Of a stretch of DNA of 50,039 nt, positions 26,961 through 35,012 are shown piece after piece. Position numbers and translations under genes: made by a program. The stretch is taken from the NCBI GenBank assembly GCA_902596205.1, contig CACJSY010000008.1, positions 1 through 50,039 on the forward strand. The letters are read 5' to 3'. Numbering within the stretch: position 1 is the stretch's first letter; every line of letters starts with the position of its first letter. Below the pieces are notes generated by a model that was not told where the DNA came from, searched no databases, and saw nothing but the letters and a program-made list of their open reading frames with translations. The DNA comes from an uncultured Pelagibacteraceae bacterium. Its GTDB lineage: Bacteria > Pseudomonadota > Alphaproteobacteria > Pelagibacterales > Pelagibacteraceae.

Positions 26961-28289
26961 ATGAATATTTACGCGCTTTCATCAGGCAGAGGTCCGTCAG
27001 GAATAGCTATCGTTAGAATCTCAGGTAAAGACACCCTTAAAATTTGTAAGAATTTAACTAAATTAGAAGAAATTAATTCTAATGAGGTCAATTACTGTAA
27101 ATTCTATGACCCTAAAAATGATAAAATAATAGATCCGGAGGCTCTATTATTGTGGTTTCCCGGGCCTAATAGCTATACTGGCGATGACTTAGCCGAGTTT
27201 CAGGTCCATGGAAGTAATGCTGTTATCAATGCTTTATTGAAGGCACTTTCAGAACAAGAAAATTGTAGATTAGCTGAACCAGGTGAGTTTACAAAGATAG
27301 CTTTTCAAAACGATAAAATTGATCTTGTAAAAGCCGAAAGTATAGGTGACTTAATTCATGCAGAAACAGAGCTTCAAAGAGATCAAGCTGTTAAACTAGT
27401 TCAAGGTAATGCTTCAAATTACTATAATGACTTAAGAGAAAAAATAATAAAATCTCTGGCTTTTATAGAAGCTAAAATAGATTTTGCTGAGGAAGACTTA
27501 CCTGAAAAGGTTTTAAAAGATGCTCACAATTCAATAAAAGAAATTCATTCAGAAATATCTAAAATTATTGAAGATAATAAAGTTGGAGAAAAAATTAGGG
27601 ATGGGTTTAGAGTTTCAATTACAGGAGAGGTAAACGCAGGAAAATCATCTTTGTTGAACTTGCTTTCAAAAAGAGAAGTGGCAATTGTTTCAGATGAAGC
27701 CGGTACAACAAGAGATGTTATAGAAACCTATTTAAATTTAGATGGCTATCCTGTAATTTTAGCTGATACCGCTGGTATAAGAGAAGCTAAAAACGAAGTT
27801 GAAAAAAAAGGTATTTCTTTAGCTTTAGGTAAATCAAAAGAAGCAGATTTAAATATAGTAGTCATCGATAATTCATCTAAAAAAATTAATCAAGAAATAC
27901 AGAATATGATTAATAAAAATACAATAATTCTTTTGAATAAATCAGATGTTTCAGATAAGCAAAATCATAAATTCGATGCTGATACTGTTTTAGCTTCAGT
28001 AAAAATTAATAAAAATATAGATAAATTAATTAATTTGGTTAAAGCTAAATTAAGTAAAAAATTTTCATCAAATAATAGCGCTTTAATTACTAGAGAGAGG
28101 CATAGAGTTAAGCTTAACGAATGCCTAAAAGAGATAGATAAGTTTCTTAAGAAAGACCCAGCCAAAGACCTTGAACTTGCTGCAGAAGACCTAAGAATGG
28201 CTACTAGGCATCTAGGTGGCATTGTCGGAAAAGTAGACGTAGAGGAGATATTAGGGTCTATTTTCAAAGATTTTTGTATAGGTAAATAA
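26961..28289 (+). CDS. mnmE: tRNA uridine-34 modification GTPase MnmE
   Basis: This 442-residue GTPase works with MnmG to install the cmnm5 group on wobble uridine-34. It has an N-terminal formyl-THF binding domain beginning NIYALSSGRGPSGIAIVRISG. The G domain has P-loop GEVNAGKSSLLN, DTAGIREA (G3) and NKSD (G4), and the C-terminus ends in the invariant CIGK with the catalytic Cys. The length is normal. MnmG is its functional partner but is 2.6 kb away here, with an unfamiliar three-gene segment between them. Confidence 0.97.
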   Translation: MNIYALSSGRGPSGIAIVRISGKDTLKICKNLTKLEEINSNEVNYCKFYDPKNDKIIDPEALLLWFPGPNSYTGDDLAEFQVHGSNAVINALLKALSEQENCRLAEPGEFTKIAFQNDKIDLVKAESIGDLIHAETELQRDQAVKLVQGNASNYYNDLREKIIKSLAFIEAKIDFAEEDLPEKVLKDAHNSIKEIHSEISKIIEDNKVGEKIRDGFRVSITGEVNAGKSSLLNLLSKREVAIVSDEAGTTRDVIETYLNLDGYPVILADTAGIREAKNEVEKKGISLALGKSKEADLNIVVIDNSSKKINQEIQNMINKNTIILLNKSDVSDKQNHKFDADTVLASVKINKNIDKLINLVKAKLSKKFSSNNSALITRERHRVKLNECLKEIDKFLKKDPAKDLELAAEDLRMATRHLGGIVGKVDVEEILGSIFKDFCIGK

Positions 28290-28322
28290 TTATTATAATA
28301 TCGGCTTATTTTCTTGTTCTTT

Positions 28323-28385
28323 TTTACCGAAATATGGCTATATATTTACCGACATTTACCGACGATTTCCCTATTGTTTTACCAA
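28323..28385 (+). promoter_or_regulatory. Phased TTTACCGA repeats, probable operator
   Basis: TTTACCGA occurs at 28323-28330, 28345-28352 and 28355-28362, and TTTACCAA at 28378-28385. Starts are 22, 10 and 23 bases apart, close to whole helical turns, and all are on the same strand. A TTGTTC/TATATA pair (28314-28319, 28339-28344, long 19-base spacer) would place a promoter among them. The likeliest ligand is the HTH-like protein encoded just downstream, which would be autoregulated. Confidence 0.5.
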
Positions 28386-28406
28386 TGCTTATTGTAGAAA
28401 GTTTTT

Positions 28407-29660
28407 ATGAGAGCATCAAAAAAGAAATTAAAAGAGTTGAGAGAGAAACTAAAAATTCAAAAGTCCTCAATAGAAGGGCTGTGTTCTGAGCATGGTTTTT
28501 CATTTAAAAAAAAAAATGGAAAAAAGGTTAGTCAAATAAGTCAAAAAACTTATTACAATATGGAAGAGGGATTAGATGTTAAAGAGCGATACTTTGAAAT
28601 TATATGTCAACTTTTTAGTATATTTGCAAAAAGAACAATTCAAAAAAGTGAAATATTATTGGATCAAAGTATAAATTCTAATATTATCACTTGTTATTTA
28701 TACAGAGCAAATTCAGTTGGTGATTTAAAAAAATCAATCTCAAAAAGTTTAGATGCTGCTAAAGAATCAAGAACAACAGAAGAATTAAAAAAACATGTTA
28801 TTTATGATGTAAACATAAATCCTGAAATTGAAAATAATATAAAACAATTATTCGATATTGTTTCAAGAATTAGGGAATCAGAATACATGAATAAACTTGA
28901 AGGACATCAAAAAATATCAATGGGCTATATTCATAGATTTCAAAATGATTTAGAAGGATTTGATAATGATTTAGATTTTCATAGCGATCTGAATGAATTA
29001 AATATCCAGGCATCAGGAAATCAATCTCTTACCGAACTATCAAAAATCCACAATTTAAGTTTATATGTTGGACATATAACAATACCTATCGTTGACTTTA
29101 AAAGAGACAGCTTAAACGATGATCCAAAAAAATATGTGGATGAGGAGGAAATGAAACATATTTTAGAGGGAATTCCTAAAGATAATGATGGTGAATGGGA
29201 AAAAGTATCCCCAATTGTTGTAAATCAAACTTACACACTATTTTATTTTGCAAAATCTTTAGGAGATACGGTTCAAGCTAATTATAGAATTAAAAAAAGC
29301 TATAAAGAAATAATTAAAACATTAGACAAAATAGAAAATAATAGAGATACAATTTGTTATACTTATTCTCAATTAAAAAAAAGTAGTGGTCGAACTTTTA
29401 AGAACAGCTTACCAGACCCTATAAACTCTTATAAACTTAATTGGTTTATTAAAAAGGTTGATTTTCCATATTCTCTAGATAGTAAAAGTTTTGATTTTAA
29501 TAGGGTTAAAAACCAATCTTTCAAACTTGACGAGCAAAAGATTGAACTAGAATCAAGGGAGCTAGAAATTAAAAATCAAGAAAAACAATTAGAATTAGAC
29601 AGAAGAGAAGACGCAATAAACCGAGCAAGAATAAGTCATGATTTAGGAGAAGACAGATGA
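28407..29660 (+). CDS. Unknown protein with HTH-like N-terminus and coiled-coil tail
   Basis: I do not recognise this 417-residue protein. Residues 1-65 look like a divergent XRE-type helix-turn-helix: KKLKELREKLKIQKSSIEGL, a basic insertion, then TYYNMEEGLDVKERYFEIICQ, which resembles the usual recognition helix and following helix. The middle (about 100-350) is mixed and hydrophilic, with no membrane segment or signal peptide. Residues about 360-417 are heptad-rich and strongly charged (KIELESRELEIKNQEKQLEL), a likely coiled coil for oligomerisation. It is the first gene of the accessory segment and is preceded by phased repeats, which suggests a DNA-binding regulator or sensor. Coding is secure; function is open. 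Confidence 0.8.
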   Translation: MRASKKKLKELREKLKIQKSSIEGLCSEHGFSFKKKNGKKVSQISQKTYYNMEEGLDVKERYFEIICQLFSIFAKRTIQKSEILLDQSINSNIITCYLYRANSVGDLKKSISKSLDAAKESRTTEELKKHVIYDVNINPEIENNIKQLFDIVSRIRESEYMNKLEGHQKISMGYIHRFQNDLEGFDNDLDFHSDLNELNIQASGNQSLTELSKIHNLSLYVGHITIPIVDFKRDSLNDDPKKYVDEEEMKHILEGIPKDNDGEWEKVSPIVVNQTYTLFYFAKSLGDTVQANYRIKKSYKEIIKTLDKIENNRDTICYTYSQLKKSSGRTFKNSLPDPINSYKLNWFIKKVDFPYSLDSKSFDFNRVKNQSFKLDEQKIELESRELEIKNQEKQLELDRREDAINRARISHDLGEDR

Positions 29661-29680
29661 TTTTAGGTTTTTTTAAAATT

Positions 29681-29745
29681 CCGGATCGTACGCTGGGCAC
29701 GACCCGAAATAGATTGATATCCAAGTGTTTTATACACTTCAATCT
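29681..29745 (+). other. Structured, locally GC-rich spacer in the accessory segment
   Basis: Two potential hairpins lie in the 117-base gap before the second accessory gene. The first pairs TCGT (29686-29689) with ACGA (29699-29702), extended by GG/CC across one bulged A, in an unusually GC-rich stretch. The second pairs AGATTG (29711-29716) with CAATCT (29740-29745), then, after a six-base bulge, AAGTGT (29723-29728) with ACACTT (29734-29739) around the loop TTTAT. No T-run follows, so this is not a plain terminator. It may be a small RNA or a translational control element. Confidence 0.45.
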
Positions 29746-29777
29746 CATAACAAACAAGTCCCAGCAGAAAGGAAAAA

Positions 29778-30134
29778 ATGAAACAACAAAATGATACCAA
29801 CTTTTTTGCTAGTGAATCTGATCAAGACAGAGTCTCTGTGAATATGAGTGGTGATATTTTGGTAAGAAGAGCATTTAATGCAAACCCTAATCAGCTTAAA
29901 GATGAAGATTGGCAAAATAAAAAATTAGATGTTTTTTATCAATTTATCTTTGAAGTGATTAGAGATTTCAAAAGAGATGGTTATTTAAACATAGACGAAG
30001 AATATTATCCTATTATGAGCCGTCCAATCGTTATGGAGAGTTCAGATATGAATAATAAAAATAAAATATCACACGTAGCTTTTGAAGCAAAAGTGAAGTG
30101 TAGAAAGGAGGTTAATGTCCCTACTAAGCATTGA
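29778..30134 (+). CDS. Small acidic protein of unknown function
   Basis: This 118-residue protein matches no family that I recognise. It is soluble and rich in Asp, Glu and Asn, with no signal peptide or membrane helix. A probable amphipathic helix (KKLDVFYQFIFEVIRDFKRD) lies around residues 47-66, followed by an acidic tract and a basic C-terminus. A clear ribosome binding site, AAAGGA, precedes the ATG, and the last 20 bases overlap the start of the GIY-YIG gene in another frame. The overlap suggests that the two products are made together and may interact. Coding is supported by the ribosome binding site and the coupled arrangement. Confidence 0.7.
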   Translation: MKQQNDTNFFASESDQDRVSVNMSGDILVRRAFNANPNQLKDEDWQNKKLDVFYQFIFEVIRDFKRDGYLNIDEEYYPIMSRPIVMESSDMNNKNKISHVAFEAKVKCRKEVNVPTKH

Positions 30135-30831
30135 AGGTGGAAAAATACAAAAAAAACTCAAGCGTTTAAGACGTAGGAGCCACTATCTTATGCACGAACC
30201 ATCAGTATCTATAAAGTATTCATACTTTTATTTTAGTGCTAGCGCATTCGATCAGCTAGAAGCAAAAAAATTTAAAAGTTGTGCTTTTAGTGTGGAAGAT
30301 GGTGTTGCACCTGAAGAGGCGTTAAAACTGTATATTGAGTTAAATAACGAACCAGAGGGTGAACTAAATTGTCCTATTAATTTTAATAAGGCCAATTCTA
30401 TTTTCACTGTCGGTTGTACAGCTACAATTGTTCAACAAATACCAAGACTAAATACTCTTTTAAAAAAGAAAAGAGAAGAGAGAAGAATCTTTCTAAAATA
30501 TGATAAAGATTTAAATCTTTGGTATTTACCTCTTGTACCTGGATTTGAGTTTAGATGTCGAGATCCACAAAACTTAAAAGATGTTAAAGGAATATATCGT
30601 TTAAGCTATAATGGCCATCCTCAATACATTGGTGAAACAAATAATTTATCGAGACGTATTTATGAACATATTAAAAACGAAGAAATTAAATTCGATGAAA
30701 TACATTATTCTGTTTTAAACAATCAATCTGATGAAGAGCGTAAAGAGTGGGAGTCTTTTCATTTAGACCAGTTTATAAAAGAGTTTGGGCTCTTGCCTCC
30801 TCATAATAGGAATAGAGGAAAAACTCATTAA
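30115..30831 (+). CDS. Unknown N-terminal domain fused to a GIY-YIG nuclease domain
   Basis: This 238-residue protein ends in a GIY-YIG domain (about residues 155-238). GIYRLSYNGHPQYIGETNNL has both signature tripeptides, then SRRIYEHI with the catalytic Arg and His positions. EWESFHLDQF offers the metal-binding Glu, and PPHNRN the terminal Asn. Residues 1-150 are unfamiliar, with a very basic opening (KKLKRLRRR) that could bind nucleic acid. The Shine-Dalgarno AAAGGAGGT, five bases before the ATG, is the best in the window. Arginine codons include an unusual share of CGT. GIY-YIG nucleases occur in homing, restriction, repair and mobile elements; the target here is unknown. Confidence 0.82.
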   Translation: MSLLSIEGGKIQKKLKRLRRRSHYLMHEPSVSIKYSYFYFSASAFDQLEAKKFKSCAFSVEDGVAPEEALKLYIELNNEPEGELNCPINFNKANSIFTVGCTATIVQQIPRLNTLLKKKREERRIFLKYDKDLNLWYLPLVPGFEFRCRDPQNLKDVKGIYRLSYNGHPQYIGETNNLSRRIYEHIKNEEIKFDEIHYSVLNNQSDEERKEWESFHLDQFIKEFGLLPPHNRNRGKTH

Positions 30832-30835
30832 CACT

Positions 30836-30857
30836 TTAGGGCCCTAAAGGGCCCTAA
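30836..30857 (+). terminator. GC-rich hairpin at the end of the accessory segment
   Basis: TTAGGGCCC (30836-30844) pairs perfectly with GGGCCCTAA (30849-30857) around the loop TAAA, five bases after the GIY-YIG stop. It is followed only by a short TTT, so termination may be partial. The first arm and loop also form a 12-bp palindrome, TTAGGGCCCTAA. A -10-like TATAAT (30872-30877) just after it may give mnmG its own promoter. Confidence 0.55.
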
Positions 30858-30899
30858 TTTACTTCTTGTATTATAATTTATCAGCGTTACATTCATCTT

Positions 30900-32768
30900 A
30901 TGACTAAACAAAGCTATGATGTAGTGGTAATAGGGGGTGGACATGCTGGATGCGAAGCAGCAGCAGCATCCGCTAGAATGGGCGTAAATACTGCCCTTTT
31001 TACACATAAAATAGAGACTATTGGTGAGATGTCGTGCAATCCTGCTATCGGAGGGCTTGGAAAAGGTCATCTTGTAAGAGAAATAGATGCTTTAGACGGT
31101 GTAATGGGCTTTGTAGCCGATAAATCAGGTATTCAATTCAGATTATTAAATAGAAGTAGAGGTCCAGCGGTGCAGGGACCACGTACTCAGTCAGATAGAG
31201 CTCTTTACAAAGAGCATATGCAAAAAATTTTACTAAATTATAAGAATTTAGAGGTAGTAGCAGATCCTGTTGTTAAATTTTTATTTGAGGGAGATAGAAT
31301 TATAGGTTTTGTATGTCAAAGTGGAAAAGAGATAAGAACTAAAGAACTAATCTTAACTACTGGTACATTTCTTAATGGGTTAATACATATAGGCGAAACT
31401 CAAATACCAGCAGGTAGGTACGATGAGAAACCGTCTACCGGTTTAAGTGAACAATTAGCAAAATTTAAAATGCAAATAGGAAGGTTAAAGACAGGAACTC
31501 CACCAAGACTAGATGGTAGCACAATTAATTATGATGATTTGGAAATGCAGCCAGCTGATGATGACCATTATTACTTTTCTTTCCTTACAAATAAAATTGA
31601 TAACAAACAAATTAAATGTGGAATGACTTATACTAATAACGAAGTCCACAAAATCATTAGTGACAATATATCTAGAAGTGCAATGTATTCAGGAAACATT
31701 AAAGGAGTTGGACCTCGATATTGTCCTTCCATTGAAGATAAAATTGTTAAGTTCAAAGAGAAACAACAGCATCAAATCTTTCTTGAACCTGAGGGATTAA
31801 AGGACAATACTATTTACCCAAATGGTATATCTACTTCCCTTCCAGAAGAGATTCAGCTCAAAATATTAGCTAAAATCAAGGGTTTAGAGCAGGTTAAGAT
31901 GAAAAGAGCAGGGTATGCTATAGAATACGATTATGTAGACCCAAGAGAGCTTAATGCCACGTTAGAAACCAAAAAAATTAAGTCATTATTTTTAGCAGGA
32001 CAAATTAACGGTACTACTGGTTATGAGGAAGCTGCAGCTCAAGGGTTAATAGCTGGGATCAATGCAGCTTTAAAAATTCAAAATAAATCTGAGTTTGTTT
32101 TAGATAGATCAACTTCTTACATTGGTGTAATGATCGATGATTTAATAACCAAAGGTGTTACGGAACCTTATCGTATGTTTACCTCTAGAGCGGAATATAG
32201 ATTAACTTTAAGAGCTGATAACGCAGATCAGAGATTAACAGATCTTGGTATAAATTTGAATTTAGTAGGATCTGAAAGAAAAAATATATTTTTAGAAAAG
32301 AAAAAAAATATTTATTCACTAAATAATTTTTTAGAGACGAAATTCTTGACTCCTAATGAAGCAAAAAAATATGATATTAAAATTGCTATGGACGGAGTCA
32401 AAAGATCATGTCTAGAAGTTATGGGTCAACGAAAAGTAAATATGGCTAAAATAAGGCAAATATTTAGCGACATCCCTGCATTTCCTGTCCCAATAGAAAA
32501 GCAGGTTGTAACCGACGCTCACTACATGGGTTATCTGAAGAGGCAGACGCGGGACATTAAATCATTTAAAAAAGATGAGTCAGTTATTATCCCTAATAAT
32601 ATAAATTATGAAAATTTAAGTGGTTTGTCTAACGAGGTTAAGTCGAAGTTGATTTCTATAAGACCTAAAACGTTAGGACAGGCAATTAGAATAGACGGTA
32701 TCACCCCTGCAGCTATAATTATCTTATTATCTCATATCAAAAAGTTAAAATTCAAAGCTACTGCTTAA
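30900..32768 (+). CDS. mnmG: tRNA uridine-34 modification enzyme MnmG
   Basis: This 622-residue FAD protein is the partner of MnmE in cmnm5U34 formation. The N-terminal FAD motif is [20 protein letters not shown], and [20 protein letters not shown] and [14 protein letters not shown] follow. [25 protein letters not shown] and [18 protein letters not shown] are family landmarks. The length is full. The stop and the rsmG ATG overlap by one base. Loss of adjacency to mnmE means it must rely on a promoter in or after the accessory segment. Confidence 0.97.
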   Translation: MTKQSYDVVVIGGGHAGCEAAAASARMGVNTALFTHKIETIGEMSCNPAIGGLGKGHLVREIDALDGVMGFVADKSGIQFRLLNRSRGPAVQGPRTQSDRALYKEHMQKILLNYKNLEVVADPVVKFLFEGDRIIGFVCQSGKEIRTKELILTTGTFLNGLIHIGETQIPAGRYDEKPSTGLSEQLAKFKMQIGRLKTGTPPRLDGSTINYDDLEMQPADDDHYYFSFLTNKIDNKQIKCGMTYTNNEVHKIISDNISRSAMYSGNIKGVGPRYCPSIEDKIVKFKEKQQHQIFLEPEGLKDNTIYPNGISTSLPEEIQLKILAKIKGLEQVKMKRAGYAIEYDYVDPRELNATLETKKIKSLFLAGQINGTTGYEEAAAQGLIAGINAALKIQNKSEFVLDRSTSYIGVMIDDLITKGVTEPYRMFTSRAEYRLTLRADNADQRLTDLGINLNLVGSERKNIFLEKKKNIYSLNNFLETKFLTPNEAKKYDIKIAMDGVKRSCLEVMGQRKVNMAKIRQIFSDIPAFPVPIEKQVVTDAHYMGYLKRQTRDIKSFKKDESVIIPNNINYENLSGLSNEVKSKLISIRPKTLGQAIRIDGITPAAIIILLSHIKKLKFKATA

Positions 32769-33382
32769 TGCATGATAAAGAAGTTATAAAAACTCTTCAA
32801 AATCAGCTTAATTATAGTGCAAAAAATATATCAGACATTAAAATATTTATAAATGAATTGCTTAAAGCTAATAAAAAACATAATTTTATCTCCAAAAGCA
32901 CTGAAAACGTAATTTGGCACAGGCATATCCTTGACTCAGCTCAATTAGTAAAATTTATCGATTTTTCAAAAAGTTCTTTATCAGATTTAGGCTCTGGAGG
33001 CGGTTTTCCAGGCTTGATTTTAGCTTTATTTAACAAAAATAAGGACTTTCACGTGAAATTATATGAAAAATCACCAGTGAAAAGAGCTTTTTTAGAGCAT
33101 ATCAGTGATAAATTATCCTTAAAAATAGAAATACTTGGCAATGTTTACGAAAATTCTATTGATACAGAATACATAGTCAGTAGAGCTTTTAAGAAATTAG
33201 AAGCAGTAATACAAGTTTCACGTGAAATCGCTAAAAAGTCGCATAAATTAATAATTTTGAAAGGTCAAAACGCACAGGAAGACTTAAAAAAAGCTTTCAA
33301 TAAAGAAAAATACGATTATAAACTTGAAAACAGCATAACAAATGAAGACTCTAAAATTATTATAGTCGATTTTAAAAAATGA
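32768..33382 (+). CDS. rsmG: 16S rRNA (guanine-527-N7)-methyltransferase RsmG
   Basis: This 204-residue SAM-dependent methyltransferase modifies G527 of 16S rRNA. The SAM motif is SDLGSGGGFPGLILAL. The preceding block WHRHILDSAQLV and the later VSRAFKKLEAVI and LKGQ are typical. Two copies of the ParB-binding palindrome TTTCACGTGAAA are embedded in its coding sequence (33047-33058 and 33216-33227). The gene overlaps parA by four bases. Confidence 0.95.
   Translation: MHDKEVIKTLQNQLNYSAKNISDIKIFINELLKANKKHNFISKSTENVIWHRHILDSAQLVKFIDFSKSSLSDLGSGGGFPGLILALFNKNKDFHVKLYEKSPVKRAFLEHISDKLSLKIEILGNVYENSIDTEYIVSRAFKKLEAVIQVSREIAKKSHKLIILKGQNAQEDLKKAFNKEKYDYKLENSITNEDSKIIIVDFKK
33045..33060. other. 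parS-like centromere site 1
   Basis: ACTTTCACGTGAAATT contains the 12-bp core TTTCACGTGAAA of the bacterial parS consensus TGTTTCACGTGAAACA; the outer two bases on each side differ. It lies inside rsmG, 330 bases before parA. Confidence 0.75.
33214..33229. other. parS-like centromere site 2
   Basis: AGTTTCACGTGAAATC contains the parS core plus the G of the left outer pair. It lies 169 bases from site 1, inside rsmG and 165 bases before parA. Two exact cores in 200 bases of an AT-rich genome, beside parAB, are unlikely to be chance. Confidence 0.82.
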
Positions 33383-34164
33383 CAACGACGATTTCGGTGA
33401 TTAATCAAAAAGGTGGAGTAGGAAAAACTACAACTGTAATAAATTTAGCTGCTTCACTGTCCATTATGGGTCAAACAAATCTTGTTGTAGATTTGGACCC
33501 ACAAGGAAACGCTACAACAGGATTTGGTAAAAGTAACAGTGATGAAGATAAAAATATTTACAATTTATTAATTAAAAAAAATAATCTTGAGCACGCAATT
33601 CAAAAAACTAATATACAAAATTTAGATATCATTGGTTCACATGTAAATCTATCTGGATTAGAAGTTGAAACAGCAAACGACTCAAAAAGAGCATTTGTTT
33701 TAAAAGAAATATTATCATCAGAAAAATCAGGTTTACTTAAAAAGTATGACAACATATTTATAGATTGTCCGCCTTCATTAAGCTTACTCACAATTATGTC
33801 CTTAGTGGCTTCAGATGAGTTATTAGTTCCTTTGCAAACAGAGTTTTTTGCTTTGGAAGGAATTACACAACTTGTTAAAACTATTGATAGAATAAAAGAA
33901 AATCTTAATCCAACACTTTCAATAAGAGGAATTTTGTTAACAATGTTTGACAAAAGAAATAAGCTTTCCGCAGAAGTAGACAGGGAAGCAAGAAATTATT
34001 TTAAAGATAAAGTTTATAAAACTGTTATTCAAAGAAATGTGAGATTATCAGAAGCTCCTTCACACGGTTTACCATGTGTTATTTATGATAAAAGTTGCGT
34101 TGGAAGTAAGGCTTATTTTCAATTAGCTGAGGAATTTAAAAATAAATTAGTGAGTGCCGCATGA
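33379..34164 (+). CDS. parA: Chromosome partitioning ATPase ParA
   Basis: This 261-residue deviant Walker ATPase drives segregation of ParB-bound origins. The motif is VINQKGGVGKTTTVINLAAS with the signature Lys, then VVDLDPQGNATTGFG, FIDCPPSLSLLT, and the later RNVRLSEAPSHG that is characteristic of chromosomal ParA/Soj. It overlaps rsmG by four bases and parB by four bases. ParAB near the predicted origin (about 22 kb away) fits the usual position of the chromosomal centromere. Confidence 0.96.
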   Translation: MTTTISVINQKGGVGKTTTVINLAASLSIMGQTNLVVDLDPQGNATTGFGKSNSDEDKNIYNLLIKKNNLEHAIQKTNIQNLDIIGSHVNLSGLEVETANDSKRAFVLKEILSSEKSGLLKKYDNIFIDCPPSLSLLTIMSLVASDELLVPLQTEFFALEGITQLVKTIDRIKENLNPTLSIRGILLTMFDKRNKLSAEVDREARNYFKDKVYKTVIQRNVRLSEAPSHGLPCVIYDKSCVGSKAYFQLAEEFKNKLVSAA

Positions 34165-35012
34165 GTGGAAAAAAAAAAGGATTAGGTCGAGGTTTGTCAG
34201 CGCTTTTTGGTGATGATAAACCTAAAGAGAAACCACAAGAAATTAACCAAACAAACACTGTTTCTATTAGCGATTTGAGCCGAAATCCATACCAACCAAG
34301 ACAGCATTTTAGCGAGGAAAAACTTGAAGAATTGGCTAATTCTATAAGGAAAAACGGCATTATCCAGCCGATAGCAGTAAGAGAGAGTAAATCTCAATCT
34401 GGAAAGTATGAAATCGTTGCTGGAGAGAGAAGATGGTTAGCAGCTCAAAGAGCTGGGTTACATGAAATACCCGTGACTGTTTTGGATTTAACTGATGTGG
34501 AGTCTTTAGAGGTTGCCATTGTAGAAAATATACAGAGAGATGATTTAAATCCGATAGAAGAAGCCAGAGGTTATAAGAGACTTAATGAAGAATTTAATTA
34601 CGACCACGATAGCATTTCAAAACTGATGTCAAAAAGCAGAAGTCATATAAGTAATACTTTAAGGCTATTAACTTTACCTAGCGATGTTATTGCTATGCTA
34701 GAAGAGGGGACATTATCATCTGGTCAGGCCAGACCTCTCATCGGTATAAGTAACGCTTCATCTATAGCAGAGGAAATTGTTTCAAAAAATTATAGTGCTA
34801 GAAAGGTTGAGTATTTAACTAGAAATAAAAAAGGATCTAACAAAGAAAAGGTTGTTGACGCAAATATTCTTAAAGCTCAGGAAAGAATTGAAAAAATATT
34901 AGGTTTAAAAGTTAATATTTTAAATAAAAAAAATAATTCTGGCAAAATAACAATTGAGTATAAAGATCTTGAGCAATTTGAGCTTGTTTCTGAACTTTTA
35001 ACTAAGCATTAG
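34161..35012 (+). CDS. parB: Chromosome partitioning protein ParB
   Basis: This 283-residue CTPase/DNA-binding protein loads at parS. The N-terminal KKGLGRGLSALFG is the ParA-contacting peptide. RNPYQPRQHF and GEIVAGERRW-like sequence (IVAGERRWLAAQRAGL) form the CTP-binding ParB/Sulfiredoxin fold. VAIVENIQRDDLNPIEEA follows, and the helix-turn-helix covers SISKLMSKSRSHISNTLRLL. The C-terminal dimerisation region is present. Its target sites are probably the two palindromes in rsmG. It ends inside the holA stop region with an 11-base convergent overlap. Confidence 0.96.
   Translation: MSGKKKGLGRGLSALFGDDKPKEKPQEINQTNTVSISDLSRNPYQPRQHFSEEKLEELANSIRKNGIIQPIAVRESKSQSGKYEIVAGERRWLAAQRAGLHEIPVTVLDLTDVESLEVAIVENIQRDDLNPIEEARGYKRLNEEFNYDHDSISKLMSKSRSHISNTLRLLTLPSDVIAMLEEGTLSSGQARPLIGISNASSIAEEIVSKNYSARKVEYLTRNKKGSNKEKVVDANILKAQERIEKILGLKVNILNKKNNSGKITIEYKDLEQFELVSELLTKH

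Larger units (their letters stand above)
28290..30899. other. Accessory segment inserted between mnmE and mnmG
   Basis: mnmE and mnmG (with rsmG-parA-parB) are adjacent in many alphaproteobacteria. Here three genes without housekeeping relatives that I recognise lie between them, all on the plus strand. The segment has features rare in the rest of the window: two ideal Shine-Dalgarno sites, phased repeats at the upstream end, a folded GC-rich spacer, and a palindromic hairpin at the downstream end. No transposase, integrase or convincing direct repeats were found at its borders. Gain by horizontal transfer is inferred, not proven. Confidence 0.6.

Noticed and set aside
29661-29777. A type III toxin-antitoxin RNA in the accessory spacer
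   Set aside because: Such antitoxins consist of tandem repeats before a toxin of known fold. Here there are no tandem repeats and the next protein does not resemble those toxins.
28290-30880. TATTATAAT near both ends of the accessory segment as possible att repeats
   Set aside because: Nine A/T-only bases are expected by chance here, and no integrase or longer duplication supports an attachment site.
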